Assembly: GCF_963169125.1 (NCBI RefSeq)
Contig: NC_084798.1
Span: forward strand, 170,963,980 to 171,027,979
DNA length: 64,000 nt
Direction: 5' to 3'
DNA from: Humulus lupulus
Lineage: Eukaryota; Streptophyta; Magnoliopsida; Rosales; Cannabaceae
A program made the translations under genes and the position numbers. The notes below the pieces were generated by a model that was not told the origin of the DNA, made no database searches, and saw nothing but the letters and a program-made list of their open reading frames with translations. Below are positions 1 through 12,138 of the stretch, in pieces; the stretch's first letter is position 1, and the number at the start of each line of letters is the position of its first letter.

Positions 1-432
1 TTCACTAATTCTTAGATAGATACAATTGTGATGGATAACAACACTCTTTTTTTCTCTTTGAATCTCTCAGCTCAAGCGTTTCAAGCCAAATGTTCCAAAA
101 TCCAAAAAAAAAAAGAGTCCTTTCTCTTAAGCCCTTTGATTCTTATTTATAGGCTCCAGGAGGTCTACATGGGCCAATGGGCCTTAATTACATTTAATAC
201 ATGCGTATCTAAATAATATGGAAAATTACAATTAATGCCTAATTACAAGATTACATATCTAAAGGAAATGAATGAATATATGTGACCAGACTGGTCACCC
301 ATAAGTATGATGCTCGATAAGCCGACAATCTTCTGGTCGATGGCCGAGTAGGATACACTTAAAACATCCACGTGCCTCCCACGTGTAGACCAATCCTTCC
401 ATGTCATCAGGAAGTCCGTTTTTGGGTAAACA
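1..432 (-). mobile_element. Tat/Retand-type LTR, 5' portion, minus strand (cut by window edge)
   Basis: On the minus strand the LTR starts at 432 with TGTTTACCCAAAAACGG and continues into a GACATGG block. This matches the start of the Tat-type LTRs at 54450 and 63453 (TGTTATCCCCAAAATTTC, then GACGTGG). A TATA-like CTATAAATAAG lies on the minus strand at about 142-156, the same kind of element seen in the plus-strand LTR near 55201. Phrases such as GACCAG/CTGGTC recur, as in the related LTRs. The other end lies outside the window, so I cannot say whether this is a solo LTR or part of a full element. Confidence 0.5.
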
Positions 433-1950
433 CATATTAGTCCTTGGAGGGATTCAAAAACTAAGGAGTTTGCATGATGCTCAATAAGAGAATAATTAAG
501 ATTAATTCAAGTTTGTGAAGTGTAATTTTACTTTCTATTTTGTTGATTGAGAAAGTGTTGATAATTACCTTCTGTAAACTTGAACTCGATGCTTAGTAGA
601 TTTCTCACTAGACTAAGTCCCAAGGATTACCCATTGAAAAATGGTGAACATTCTAAATATATCTTGTGTTCATTTCTTTAATTCTTGCTTGGTGGAGTGT
701 TGATCTTGAGTAGAATAATTAGGGTTAATTGATCTAAAAAGCACTCAAGTAGCTAAGCGAACTTCAGTAGAAAATTTGTAATCATCTGCATATTTCCTTT
801 AAATAAATCTTTAATACAATTATATATCAATACATTATATCATAAATTGCAAAAAATTTATGAAAATCTCAAAGTTTGAACAACATTTATCTTCCATTCC
901 AACAAGTTTGGTTATATTGTTATGTTCGTTGATAAATCTAGAATATAAAGTTATCTTTATTATTTTTAACTTATAATTTGTTAAAAAGATGAGTGATCTC
1001 TGTTTTTGTGTAGGGATTTTAGTTGTTTTTTTTCTTATATGTGTTTGGAAGTTAACTTTGTGTTAGTTGTGGTTTTATGATGGAAATTGAGTAATAAAAT
1101 GGTAAATTTGAGAGATTTGAGGGAAGTGAAAATGAGCTTATGTGATTTAAAATGCTAATTTTTTGTGTTGGAATTTTAGAATGCTGCAGCATTTTGAGCA
1201 AAGTATGTATTAAGGGAGCAACGTGAACACAAGGCTAGCTGACCTTTTAATTAGTTTTATATAATATATTTCATAACGCTTGAAAAAGAAAAGCCATGTA
1301 CATCCACATTTAATTAGGTATCCCAAAAGGAAAAGGAAAAGAAAAAGAGATGAGGAAATAAAAGTTTCCCTTTTTAATTGTGCCCTAGCCTTTTATAAAG
1401 AGAAAATCAGCCACCAAGAGACTTTCTTACTATTCTTTTCAGCAACCATTAAAGGAGAGAGTCCCAATAGATGAAGAAAAAGAAAATGAAGAAAACAAGA
1501 GTAGAAAAACACAAGGAAATAGATGAGAACACAAGGAGGAAGAATAATAAGAAAATATGACCACATAAGACACCAATTTGGCTTGTTCTTCCTTACTCTA
1601 TCTTAATATTGTGGGAAACATCACACAAATCTTATTCTCATGCACACACTTATGAACACAAAGCAAGAACAATAAGCAAAATGATAGACAGTTCGTAATG
1701 AATAAGGCAATGTAAAACAGAGATGAGTACAATTGTGTATACTGATTTAGCACAATTAGCGCCTACATCTAGTGAGAAACGCCACAAGGTTATCTTTATT
1801 GATCAACATTTAGACAAATACACCTTTCTTATAGTATTTCGGAACAAGTTTTTCTTTGGTATAGAACAACAACACTCACTAATCCATGTACCCTTTACAC
1901 ACGAGTTTTCCTAAATTTCTCACAGTCTTAGTAACTCTTTCTCAACCCAG
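433..1950. other. Intergenic AT-rich sequence, no gene seen
   Basis: No ORF here resembles a known protein; the short open frames (about 1280-1474 and 1723-1914) have low-complexity or random composition. I see no terminal repeats or target duplications that would define an element. Confidence 0.5.
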
Positions 1951-2508
1951 CCTTATGTTAGGATTGGTTAAAATACAAAGTATAAGTGTTCTTACACAAG
2001 CTAAGTGTAAAACACTTTATGGTTTCACATAGTGAAGATATGAAATTTTCCTTTTTGTTGTAGGCATTTAAAAAATTGTGTTTTTGGGTCCAAAGTGATA
2101 CATTGAGGTATCTAAGGATGCCAAAAAGTTTGGGAGCATTTGGAGGTATTTTAGGTCATTTTTAAGAAGTTGGACTTGCCTATGTTACATTGCGTCACCT
2201 TCTTGGAGGCAATGCATCGCCTAAAACCTTAGGGTTTTGGCTAATTGCAGCAGGGGACGCATATCCTGGCAGGCGACACAGCTCTAAATGATGTCTTCAA
2301 AAGCTCAAATCCTAGTGATTGGAATTAATGATGGTGCCTACACTACAAAAGGGTTCTCTTAGAGTTTTGATAGACTTCTCTTTTAAATCTCTCTCTCTCT
2401 CTAGCTCTCAAGATTATAAGTTTTCTCCAAGAATTTCATAAAGAAAGTGATTGTCTTTGTGAATTTCAAGGCTTGTTCAATCCCAATTCCATTTCCTACT
2501 AGCAAAAG
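1951..2508 (+). repeat. Possible old LTR remnant
   Basis: The sequence has LTR-like features: a GCATCGCC-type short palindromic motif near 2212-2220, a TTTTAAATCT stretch followed by CT-rich leader-like sequence at about 2370-2405, and termination against a clear solo LTR at 2509. The tract 4519-4633 on the far side of that LTR could be its continuation. No terminal dinucleotides or duplication were found, so this is inference only. Confidence 0.25.
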
Positions 2509-4518
2509 TGTAATGCCTTACTAATCAAGGATCGTTACACTGTGTGTTTAAATGTGAAATTAAAGTTAATTAAAGGATTAGGAATTAAATTTTTTGGATA
2601 GAATAGTAATAATGTTTCATTAAAAAGTTTCAGTATACACATGGGATCCCAAAAAATAGTTTATAAGTAGTTACAACCATAAGAAATGTACAAAATGGCC
2701 AACCTAGGCGGCAAAATCAACAAAAATCCTAGATCCCCAAAAGAAGTATCCACCATGGAGGTCGAGCAGGCCACATATGTACACGTTGCCCCCGAAGCTC
2801 TCCAACTCATGGTTGGTCCAGCTTTCCTTTGCCCTTACCTGCACCACGAAGCACCCGTGAGCCAAAACTCAACAAGAAAGCCCAAACAAATAAAATATAT
2901 ATCCAGATAGACATTAACATGTACTTAATACTTTATAACCATAACAGGTTCACATAGGTTTTCCAATCGGTTTACGACTCAGGCAGACTAGATGGATATT
3001 GCACCCCCACAATGACCCCGCCACTACGACAGATATCGTACCCCTGTAATGGCCCCGCCACTACAGCCTACATTACGGATGCAATGTCAATAACGGCCTC
3101 ACAATCGAACGATCATGATCACAATCAATCAGTACAAATAGTCATAACAACAAAGGTTTATACAAAGCAGACATTTACTTTAAACAGATTCATTAAAAGG
3201 TCATCTCCGTGTCCTATAATTGGGGTGTATGCCCTACACTCGGTGCAAGTATCAGTTTTCTTACCTCAAGTCTTGAGTGAATATAATATGGAAACCCTAA
3301 GTGCGATCCCTTCCTCCGAAGCCTAGTGGTACACCCTAGTCATAACCATAATAAGGAATAACTATCAACAAACAAACCAACAAAGGTTTTCGAACCAAGT
3401 CCTAGCCTCTGGGACCTTGAATTCTACTAAACTGGGTAGTAGGACCATTCATGAGCTCTTTGGATTGGGTTCCCGCAACCCAAAACATAATTTCAAACTT
3501 TTTCCCCCTGTTTGAGCCGCGACACTCAACTAGGTAGAGAGTCCCACGTCCAAAATCCATGCACATGCGTCGTGACGCTATGTTGGTTCGAGGCACCTCC
3601 TACCTTGCTAAGTTCATGCAGGTCGTGGCACCCCAAGAACAACGCCACATCGCAACCCCGCAAACCATGAATTCCCTCGATTTTAGAAATCGTAAACTGA
3701 TTCAAACCACATCCAAACATTAATCCAACCAATTTCAACTAGCAAAACATTTCTAACAACTTAAATACTCAGTAAAGCATCACCAAAAACCCCAAAAGCA
3801 CACCCAAAATATAAATCTAGAGATTTTCCAGGAACATTATTAAAGAAGGAAGGAACTAGAGAATTACCTCAAAATCTGAGAATCCTAAACTCAATGGTGG
3901 CCTTTAGGAGCTTCTAGTCCCACTACACCCCTAAATTCCCACCAAAGATGGCTCCTAGACTTGAAGTTCAAGGATTTCTCTTCAAAAGCTTGCAAGAAAA
4001 CTTCCACGGGAGAAAGAGAGAGAGATGTACGGTTCTGAGCAACACTTAGCCTAATTTTCTTAAGGGTCCCAAAAGACTAAAATACCCCTGCCTCTTTAGC
4101 CCCTCACCAAAGCCCTCAAAGGCAAAAGTGTCATTCTACTTACACCCCCAATAAAACTCCAAATTTCACTTAAAATCCCAATTAAATCCACTAATCCTCC
4201 CAATAAAAAATTTCCCCCAATTATAACTCATACTCCAATAATTCCCAGAAATTCACAAAATTACCAAAATACCTCTAGGCTCACCCCGAGCCGGGTATTA
4301 ATCCCCGTTGTGACTTTTCTGATAAATTACTCGCTAGGATCACCTCGTACTGAATATCTCAAATATATCTACATAATAATGTGGTCCCACTCATAAAGCA
4401 TATATAATTATGAAACAGAGAATTCAAACAATGATACATCTCATGTATAAGCCTTGGTTTTGATTCTCTCCATCAAAAGAATTCAAGTTATGTTCTAACA
4501 AAGGGTTTTAAGCTTGCA
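2509..4518 (-). mobile_element. Solo LTR (Ty3/gypsy, chromovirus-like), minus strand
   Basis: Read on the minus strand this ends at 2509 with GGCATTACA. It contains the conserved LTR module also found in the Tekay LTRs (GGCTCACGGGTGCTTCG followed by TGGTGCAGG, at about 2838-2876) and the CCCGGCTCGG(G/T)GAGCCTA block typical of these LTRs (near 4285-4300). The right boundary is proposed at 4518 because AAAAG follows it (4519-4523) and also precedes 2509 (2504-2508), giving a 5-bp target duplication. The minus-strand start would then be TGCAAG rather than the usual TGTA, so that end is less certain. No primer site or polypurine tract adjoins it. Confidence 0.55.
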
Positions 4519-5799
4519 AAAAGAACAAGGGTTTTGTTCTACAACAAGGGTTTGCATACTTGGGAATCGATTGACCTTGGAGAGTTCTAAGATGAAGGGT
4601 TTAAAACAATTGGGTGTAAATGGGTACTAAGATTGTAGCGACCCAAATTTGCTAATAAGGCTTCGAGCCTTGATTAGTGTGCCTGGAGGGAAATAATTGT
4701 TATACTCTGTTAATTTATGTGAATTTAATGAATATGTGATTAGAGTGCATGTTTAGGCGATTAAATATGCATGTGGGCCCCGTTTGATTGTTAGGGGAAA
4801 ATTGGTAATTTTAGCCCGTTGAGGGCATAAATGTAATATATGTGATATATGGTAATGTATTTGTAATGCACGTTCCGAGGCAGTCCTAGGGAGACGTTTA
4901 ACTAGAAAGTCACAATGGGGTCAAATACCCAGCTCGGGAGGAGCCTAGGGGTATTTTGGGAATATTATTAGGTGATCGGGAATTATTGTATAGAGATTAG
5001 TAATAACAATAGTTTAGACATGTCGAGATTAAATGGGGATTTTTATGTACACTTGAGGATTTAGCGGGGTGTGTCAAAAGACTAAATTTCCCTTGGAAAG
5101 ATTTGAGGACTTAAGCTAGCTTAAGGGGTATTGAGGTCATTTTAGGCAGATGGATATGCTCAATTTGGGGGCTAGGACTCTAGAATCCTTTAACAAAAGA
5201 AAACAGAAGAACAAAAAGAGAACCCAATCTCTCTACCTCTCTCAATCGATGCTCTCTCTCTCTCCCTCTCTAAGGTGACTGATTTTGAAGAATTCTAGGC
5301 TAGAGCTCAAGGGATTCAAGGCTAGGAATTGAAAGATTGACCTAGGCTCAAAGGTAAGTTTTAATTAGTGTCTTGATTGAATTCTGTTGAGAAATATTAA
5401 GGATAAGAGCTAATATGTGTTTCTGCTTGGTGGATTCTTAGGGATGAAGCTTGGCAAGGTTCAGTTTGGGAATAAAGGGATTTGCTTGGAGTTGGATTTG
5501 GAGAAGGCTCAGGGACGAATTTCTACTTGAGGTAAGGGTTTTAAGCATCTCTGATATGTATTAGCTACTGTGGTTTAATTTTCTAGTTTATTGGTTTATG
5601 TTTTATAGAGTTTTAAACCAATTTGTGAATCATGAGTTTGATTTTGTGTCTAGGCTTGTTGTTGATGTTTCTGAGTTGTTAGATGGTTTATATGGGGTTT
5701 TGGATTGAATTTGAGACATAGGTATGCTTTGGTATTGATTTGGGAGTGTTTTGGCTCGGGGAAAACGTTGGGAGAAACCCAGATTTCTGGGTTTGCTAA

Positions 5800-5912
5800 G
5801 GGGCACCGCAGCCCTGTTCTTCTGTGCCGCGGCGCTAGGTTGCTTCAGGGGAAGGAGCCACGCTGGGTGCCGCGGCCCTTAAGGGCTAGTGCCGCGGCGC
5901 TAGGCCATTTCT
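5800..5912 (+). repeat. GC-rich palindromic block in LTR
   Basis: Repeated GCCGCGG(C/T)GC(T/C) and GGCGCTAGG units and an internal CCCTTAAGGG palindrome stand out from the AT-rich LTR. The 3' LTR has the matching block at about 25765-25870 with some GCCGCGGCGC units changed to GCCACGGCGC, as expected from CpG decay. Confidence 0.6.
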
Positions 5913-6415
5913 GGGGCAGGGGAATGTAATGACCCAACTATTCTAGACTCTTGGACCATTAACAAAACTATACATACAAATTCTCACTAAAACTTACATT
6001 TGCGAAAATACCATAATTTTATTAGAAAACTTATAGAAATAAGAGTTGCTTACATAAATACCAAGAAGGATATGGGATCCCATTGTTTGAAAAACAAAAC
6101 ATAACATGATTTATAAAATAAGGGATTACATAGTAAGTGCGGAAAATACATATAAAGACCATAAATAAATGACTACATCCTCGAAATCGAACTCTCGACT
6201 CCTTGACTCCATTCATCATCGATACACATTCTCTAAGCGTCCACGAATCTTACCGCCTCTAAAGCTATTTTCCTGCACATAAAACAAAAAGGAATGAGCC
6301 TAATGCCTAGCAAGGAAAATCTAACACATAGTCATAAACATAAATTTCATAAAAAAAAACATAAAGACATATCATAACACTTATTACATACACATACTAT
6401 AATGGCCATTATTAC

Positions 6416-6540
6416 TTGGGGTCCCATAGACTAAACAAGTCATATGCCCATGAGATTAGTGGGGTCCTACTAGCTAAGTAGGTCATATGCCCATAATCTA
6501 TTTGGGGTCTTGTTAGTCATATGGGTCATATGCCCAAGCC
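6416..6540. repeat. About 42-bp tandem repeats inside the nested solo LTR
   Basis: Three degenerate units start GGGGTC(C/T) and contain (A/G)GTCATATGCCCA. They sit just upstream (in LTR orientation) of the conserved 3' module, the same relative place as the minisatellites at 8213-8276 and 39190-39380. Confidence 0.7.
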
Positions 6541-7269
6541 TACAAACATACATTTCATAACACTTATCATAACATAAGAAACATAAGATAACATATAGAA
6601 CATATACATATGCATTTCTATCCTATTTTCCTTACCAAAGCTACCGGAATATGTGGACAGCGTCGGAACTTTGGAACACTCCTAATAACCATTATGAAAA
6701 AGAGTGAGTCTAATGAAGAAAAAGAGATGAAAAGGAATGGGAAGACTAAACCATTGAAACACATACTTACCGAAACTTATGTGCTCAAGAACTTAGATTT
6801 CCTAACCAAAAATAAGAATGAGGTTAGAAGACTGAGTAGAAGGCAATGAGAAAGAAAATAACATAAAACCAATGAACTAGAGTTTTGGGTTACCTTAAAG
6901 ACTTGTAAGACCAATCTACACCACAAACCGAAATACTATAGAACCTTACTTCCCAAAGTGTTTGATAAGCTTATGAGGATCAAGCTTATGATTTCCCCAA
7001 ACCAGGTGTTTACACTCTCACACTCACTTAGCACTTGCAGCCTCTGAACTTAGAGCAAAAGATGAATAATGGCTGGGTACTAGGTCCTATTTATAGAGTT
7101 TAGGAATGAAAGGATCTTGATTTTACTTGAATAAAAATAATAGCTTTTTAGGTGAAAATAATTTGAATAATCGTTCAGCAGAGGCTGAAGACTCGTTCAA
7201 AAAGATGCTGGACTTATCAAGAGGTTGAATGGCTGAATGGAAAAAGAATTCAAAAACTTTCAAAACATA

Positions 7270-7385
7270 CTGAAGGAGGCGATATATCGCCTAGGCCAGT
7301 ATGCCCGAGGCAGTCGTGCATCGTCTCGTGTTTTCCGTATCTACGTGCTGCGATATATCGCCCCCTATAGCTGCGATATATCGGC
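7270..7385. repeat. GCGATATATCGC palindromes in solo LTR
   Basis: Three copies of the 12-bp self-complementary GCGATATATCGC or its variant occur within about 110 bp (near 7278, 7350 and 7372). The Tekay LTR has a GCCGCGGC palindrome block in the equivalent region. Confidence 0.6.
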
Positions 7386-8212
7386 ACACGCTGATTAATT
7401 AAACACGAAATTACACATTTTTAGCTAAGTTTGAATGGAGTAAACAGCCTTGACTAAGCCCTCAACGTATTCAAAGCTGCTGACTGACCTTATAGCATTC
7501 AAACTTTACTCCTTACTAAATTAAATCCTCAAAATACTTAATCCTTAATCACCCATTCATAACATGTGCTTAAAATCCTATTGGTCCTTATTTAAACCTT
7601 ATAGTATAATAAATATTATTCTTAATATCAGTCATATAATCAAACCTTAGGTTAACTTTAATATTCTTAAACTATAGGTTAAACTTAGAAAATCTATAAG
7701 TACTACTATGAGTGTCCAAATAATTCCCGGTCTGAACCAAAAATCCACAGTTACAAAGATAATACTATAAATACTATAATACTACTATCTAACTAGCTAA
7801 GTAAAGTTATTGGACTCTACAGGGAAAATTTCAGTTTTTAGGCTTTTGCCCAGGGGGCTCAAGGGACGCTTCCGCCACCTTGTGTGGGGATCCGGGAAGT
7901 CCCAAAAGCTCGGGATTGGTTCCGGGAGATGTTTCTTGAATTGGTTAGTAATGAGTGCTATGTATGTGTTGTGACTAGGTTCTCAGTGAGGCTCGGAGTA
8001 GAGGACCGTGCTCGAGGGTTCAGTGCTCAAGAAGCTTGGGACACAGGTAAGAAAGTTGTTGTACCCATAGAGCAGGGCGAGGCCCCATAGTTGTGTTGCA
8101 GGGCACGACCCTATATAATTATGTGTTGGGTGTAGCCCATTGATTATGTTAATATATGTTTAAGTTATGCTTTAATTATACTATGTATGCACATATATGA
8201 ATGATTGACAAG

Positions 8213-8276
8213 GGCCGGGAACGGCGAAGGTCGGGAACGGCAAAGGCTGGGAACAGCGAAGGCCGGGAATGGTGAA
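8213..8276 (+). repeat. 16-bp minisatellite, four copies, 5' LTR only
   Basis: Four consecutive 16-bp units of the form GGCCGGGAACGGCGAA with point differences. At the matching place in the 3' LTR (about 34258-34272) there is only GGCGAAGGGCC, so the array expanded, or was lost, after the two LTRs separated. Confidence 0.85.
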
Positions 8277-8875
8277 GGGCCAGAAGCAGTATTTAGCACG
8301 CGGAGTGCGAGTTGCCAGGGTAAGACCCTAAAGGATACCTGGGATATCCTTATGGTGTAGACCGCAACCTAGGGCCTAGTAAAGTGCCTGGGACGGCTTG
8401 GCCGTGTGTGTTTAGCCTGTTGGTGAATTATTTATATGCTGAGTGGTTTATACGCATATGTTATTTATTTATGTGGAGTTTTCTTGCTGGGCTTCGGCTC
8501 ACGGGTGCTTGTGGTGCAGGTACGGGCAATGAGAAAGTCAACTAACCATGAGTATGGAGAGCGTGACGCAGCGCGTACATGTCTGGTCTGCCTGGCTGCC
8601 ACGGCCAGGGGTATTTTTTGAAGTTGCTTGTAAAGAACCCTATTTTGTCGTATAGTCTAATTTAAGTATGTTTTGAATTGTAAATATTTATAAACAGTAT
8701 TTTGGGATCCCAAATGTTAAACATTTTATGATTTTCAGTAAATGGAATTATTTTCAAACTTTATGACTCTGTTTATGGTTTGATTACACATTTTCCTTGA
8801 AACCTCGATTAGCGAGTTAAAAGCACGTTTTAAACTCACTTAGTAATGGCTCTAAGGAAGTAGGGCGTTACAACT

Positions 8876-8887
8876 TGGTATCAGAGC
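8876..8887 (+). promoter_or_regulatory. Primer-binding site (initiator tRNA-Met)
   Basis: TGGTATCAGAGC lies three bases after the LTR end GTTACA. It is complementary to the 3' end of plant initiator methionine tRNA and is the standard minus-strand primer site for chromoviruses. Confidence 0.93.
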
Positions 8888-9218
8888 GAGCCAAGGTTTA
8901 TTGGTTCTGGAGATTTAACGAACATGTACGCTCGCTGTCAGGGACAAGCTCGACTGAGGGTTGGTTAGTATGGTTGATTAATATGCTTGAATTTGTGCTT
9001 GAATGCCCTACCTGCCTGCTTGTTTCATATAGAGCATGATGAATGAGTTAACATATTAACATATGCATGATGCCAGGGCATGGCCCGTTGTCTGTTATAT
9101 GCTATATGTATGTTATCTGGATTGTTGTTCATGGTTGGCTACTGTGATTGGGAGGTGGTATTGGATTTTTTTATCATGCTTGATAAGCGGCATCATTGGT
9201 TGCAGGCATATATTTGTG

Positions 9219-10535
9219 ATGCCTCGACAATCATCTAGACTCCGCGGCAGTCGGGCCGAGGATGACAATCAGGGTCTGGACCCTCCACCTGCCCCACAGA
9301 ATTGGCGAGAGATGTTTGCTGAAATGGAAGCCAAGTTGCAAAGAATAGAAGAAGAACTTCGTCAATTGAGGCAGCAGGCCCCTCCATAGGTTACTGGGCT
9401 GCCAATTCAGCAAGGTGTGGCGCCAGTGCCGATTCAGCCTGTGGTTGAGAACAGGTGGGAACCTCTGTATGAAAGGTTCAGGAAGCAGCATCCTCCCACC
9501 TTTGAGGGTGGACCAGACCCACTGCGGGCAGAGCAGTGGATGAATATGGTTTCCTCTATCCTGGATTTCATGAGGGTTGAGGGGAACGAGAGAGTTGCCA
9601 TTGCTAGCTATATGTTTAGAGAAGATGCCCGCATCTGGTGGGATGTTGTGGTTCAGAGAAGAAATGTTGCAGTCATGACTTGGGAAGAATTCAAGAATAT
9701 TTTCAACGAGAAATATTACAGTGTAGCAGTCCGACCTGCAAAGGTTGATGAGTTCATCAACCTGACTCAGAACCGGTTGACCGTGACAAAGTATGCTCTG
9801 AAATTGGATCGATTGGCGAAGTTTGCGCTAAATCTAGTGCTGACGGATGCGGCAAGGAGAGATAGATTGGTATGGGGCTTGAACGTTATGATCGCCCATG
9901 ATGTGAAGATCACTTTGGATCCAGGGACTACTACCTATGCTCAGGTTGTGGACAAGGCCCTTACAGCTAAGGGGGCCGAGGACCAGATCTGGAGAGAGAG
10001 CGCTATTAGGCGTGATGCTAGGAGGACAGTGCCTCCTTTTATTGGATCCAGTCAGGGTAGTGGCCCCAGTGAACAGAAGAGGAAGGCCCTAGATTCCTTC
10101 ATTCCTCCCAGTTCTGATAGGAGGGCACGAGGTGCTTTTGGTGGCCGACAGGGCGAAAGAAACAACTGGAGGAGTTTCCCAGTGTGTCCTCGGTGCAGAC
10201 GGCGACATCAGGGTGAGTGCAGAATCAAGGCCTGCTTTGTCTGTGGGAGTGCCAATCATTTGAAGAAGGACTTCCCACAAGCCAGGAAGGAGAACCCGAA
10301 GCAGGGTGACAGTCTCGCTCCTACCAGAGTGTTTACCTTGACTCAGACTGAGGCGGAGACTAGCCCCTCAGTTGTGACAGGTCAGATTTCTAGTGTTGGG
10401 TCTTTGTATACTGCATTGTTTGATTCGGGAGCTACCCACTCATTTGTGTCTGCTAGGGTGATAGATCAGCTGTGTAGACCTAGTGTTGTGTATGCTAGGG
10501 TTTTCAGACTTTTTTGCCAACTGGGGAACTGGTAG
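9219..10535 (+). pseudogene. gag and start of protease, Tekay-type element
   Basis: The likely start is ATG at 9219 (MPRQSSRLRG), followed by a proline-rich and coiled stretch. An in-frame TAG at 9387-9389 interrupts it; it probably replaced CAG. From 9417 the frame is open again and carries the retrotransposon gag domain (RFRKQHPPTFEGG, then IWWD, EEFKNIFNEKYY), which packages the element RNA in a virus-like particle. A zinc knuckle follows at about 10232-10274 as CFVCGSANHLKKDFP: the fourth metal ligand of the CCHC box is Phe instead of Cys, so it should not bind zinc normally. The aspartic protease begins with LFDSGATHSF (Asp codon 10422-10424). The frame is lost near 10505. Confidence 0.93.
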
Positions 10536-10807
10536 TCTCTAGGAGATGGATTAGAGCTTTACCAGTAGAGGTAGATGGTAGGGAATTGTTTGTTGATCTG
10601 ATTGAGCTTGCGATAGATGACTTTGATATGATCTTAGGAATGGATTGGTTAGCAAAGTATGGGGCGACAATAGATTGCAAGCGCAAGATGGTGACTTTTG
10701 AACTAGAAGGGGAGGTACCCTTTGTGTTCATGGGGACATCTAGTGGATCGCGAATACCTATCATTTCAGCATTGAAGGCTAGAGACCTGATGCAGGAAGG
10801 TTGCATA
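10514..10807 (+). pseudogene. Aspartic protease C-terminal part, shifted frame
   Basis: This continues the protease of the upstream ORF in another frame: PTGELVVSRRWIRALPVEVD, then DFDMILGMDWLAKYGATIDC, which includes the conserved ILGMDWL motif of gypsy proteases. The frameshift lies around 10500-10515. The reading frame runs straight into the CACTA transposon at 10808. If that insertion and one ATA duplication are removed, the Ile codon ATA joins directly to GGATTCCTA at 21627 in the same frame. Confidence 0.9.
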
Positions 10808-10939
10808 CACTACAACAATTTTGACTATATATTACAGTAAAAAATGACATATTAAAAAGCATTATTAATGACCAAATTAAGAAAAACACACGGTTTTTTT
10901 TTCAGATACCATTTAGGCGCTAAATGAAATAGTTGGCGC

Positions 10940-11330
10940 CTAATGAAAATTCTATCTAACCCATTTGTCTCCTCTGCTCTCTCTTTCACACTCACTCCAT
11001 TGACTCTCTTCTCCCTCACGCGATTCTCCCTCACGGAATCTCTCCAACTAAAGCAAGAACCCAGGAGTCTCCTGCCTATGGAAAGAACCCCTACATTCCA
11101 TCTGAACCTCTTTCCCCTTTCCCTCTTTCTCTCTTCAATTCTGAATGTGTGCTCCTCTCAGAAATTATGGTTTTTTCTTTCCCTCTTTACTCTCCAAAGC
11201 CTCACAACCGAAACTAAAGATGATATACTCCCTAAAATTTGCCCACCTACAGCTGCTCCGTAAACCCCCATGCACTAGCACCAACTTTCAACATCTTCTT
11301 TGGGTGGGTAAGTTTCTACACTTTTAGTTT
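10940..11330 (+). other. CT-rich leader-like segment of CACTA 1
   Basis: Runs of CTCTCTTTC/TCACACTCACTCC and an open frame MKILSNPFVSSALSF from 10943. CACTA 2 has a comparable CT-rich segment at 26085-26165, the same distance from its 5' end. In plants such tracts are typical of 5' untranslated leaders, so a promoter may lie just upstream; this is inference. I recognise no protein. Confidence 0.35.
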
Positions 11331-11820
11331 CAGATTTTTGGCGATTTCTCCCTTACGTTGCTATGTATCTATATCAAATTTATATATATACTGAGTGTCA
11401 TTATTTTTCTTAGGCCAACAATGGTTAGGACTTCCAATGGTTTAGCTCGATAGTTCACCCTTTTTAACACTTGACTTTGTCTACCTTTTTTATTGAGCAT
11501 TTTTTCAATTACTTTAGGATACTCTTCTGGTTCTAGATCAATAGAATCATTACTCTAATGTGGTTTTTTGGTGAAAATCTTAAAAGGGTTATTTGTTTGA
11601 ATCTTGTAATCGATCCCTATGTGTCAGAGCAACTTAACATTTTGATTTTGGGATTGGGGTCGTGAGTTATTCTCACTACTGTCTTGTGTTGTTTTCTGGC
11701 TTGCTAGTGTAGTTTTCCTTTTGACAGGGGTATGCATTGTTGTAGGCATTGTGTCACTTGGTTTTGATACCATCCCTTTTTGGGTGAGTGGCTGTTTTCT
11801 AATCCTATGCTGACCCCCGG

Positions 11821-11977
11821 AGCCTTGCTGAACTAAATGCTACTGTAATTAGCTATGGTATACAGACTAATTCAACTCCATTAGAAAAAAAAGGGAACTA
11901 TGAAGACCCCACATTCAAGTTTCAAATACCACTTCAGATTGTAGCAGAACGTGAAATTGCTTGGTCTCTCATTGGAG
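11821..11977 (+). pseudogene. Unrecognised exon-like segment in CACTA 1
   Basis: This 157-nt segment is open throughout, preceded by an AG and ending GGAG before GTATCAAC (a plausible donor). The peptide reads SLAELNATVISYG..., then FQIPLQIVAEREIAWSLIGG. Even composition and possible splice borders suggest a captured exon, but I do not recognise the parent gene. It may belong with the hydrophobic segment at 12139-12243. Confidence 0.4.
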
Positions 11978-12138
11978 GTATCAACGTTATAGATACTTGA
12001 TAGCAATTTCTTTTTTGTCTGTTTACATGATAAATTAAAAGAAGCTTTGACTTTTAACAATTTCTTTGGTCTATAAATGTGTTACGTTTGTGATGAGTTT
12101 TTTCATTGTCAGATCCAAACTTTAGCTAGATGATTTCA

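Larger units (their letters stand above)
5925..7821 (-). mobile_element. Solo LTR (gypsy-type) nested in the 5' LTR, minus strand
   Basis: The insertion begins TGTAATGACCC and ends GACTCTACA. It is flanked by perfect 5-bp duplications GGGAA (5920-5924 and 7822-7826); removing it plus one copy restores the sequence seen intact in the other LTR near 25883. Orientation is taken from the minus strand, where CTATAAATAGG (about 7083-7093) is followed by a leader and later by the GGCATTAGGCTCATTCC...GTGCAGG module (6271-6314) near the 3' end. There is no primer site, coding region or second LTR, hence a solo LTR. Confidence 0.93.
4634..8872 (+). repeat. 5' LTR of the Tekay-type element (interrupted)
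   Basis: Starts TGTAGCGACCC and ends GGGCGTTACA just before the primer site. It aligns along its length with 24597-34863. A 1,897-bp solo LTR plus a GGGAA duplication interrupts it at 5925-7826. It has a GC-rich block of repeated GCCGCGGC-type palindromes (about 5800-5912). It also has four 16-bp repeats at 8213-8276 that the 3' LTR lacks, which accounts for most of the length difference. Confidence 0.95.

Noticed and set aside
10852..11263. ORFs on both strands in the CT-rich leader of CACTA 1
   Set aside because: Low-complexity Ser/Leu/Phe or Arg/Glu-rich translations of a CT-rich tract, with no homologue I know.
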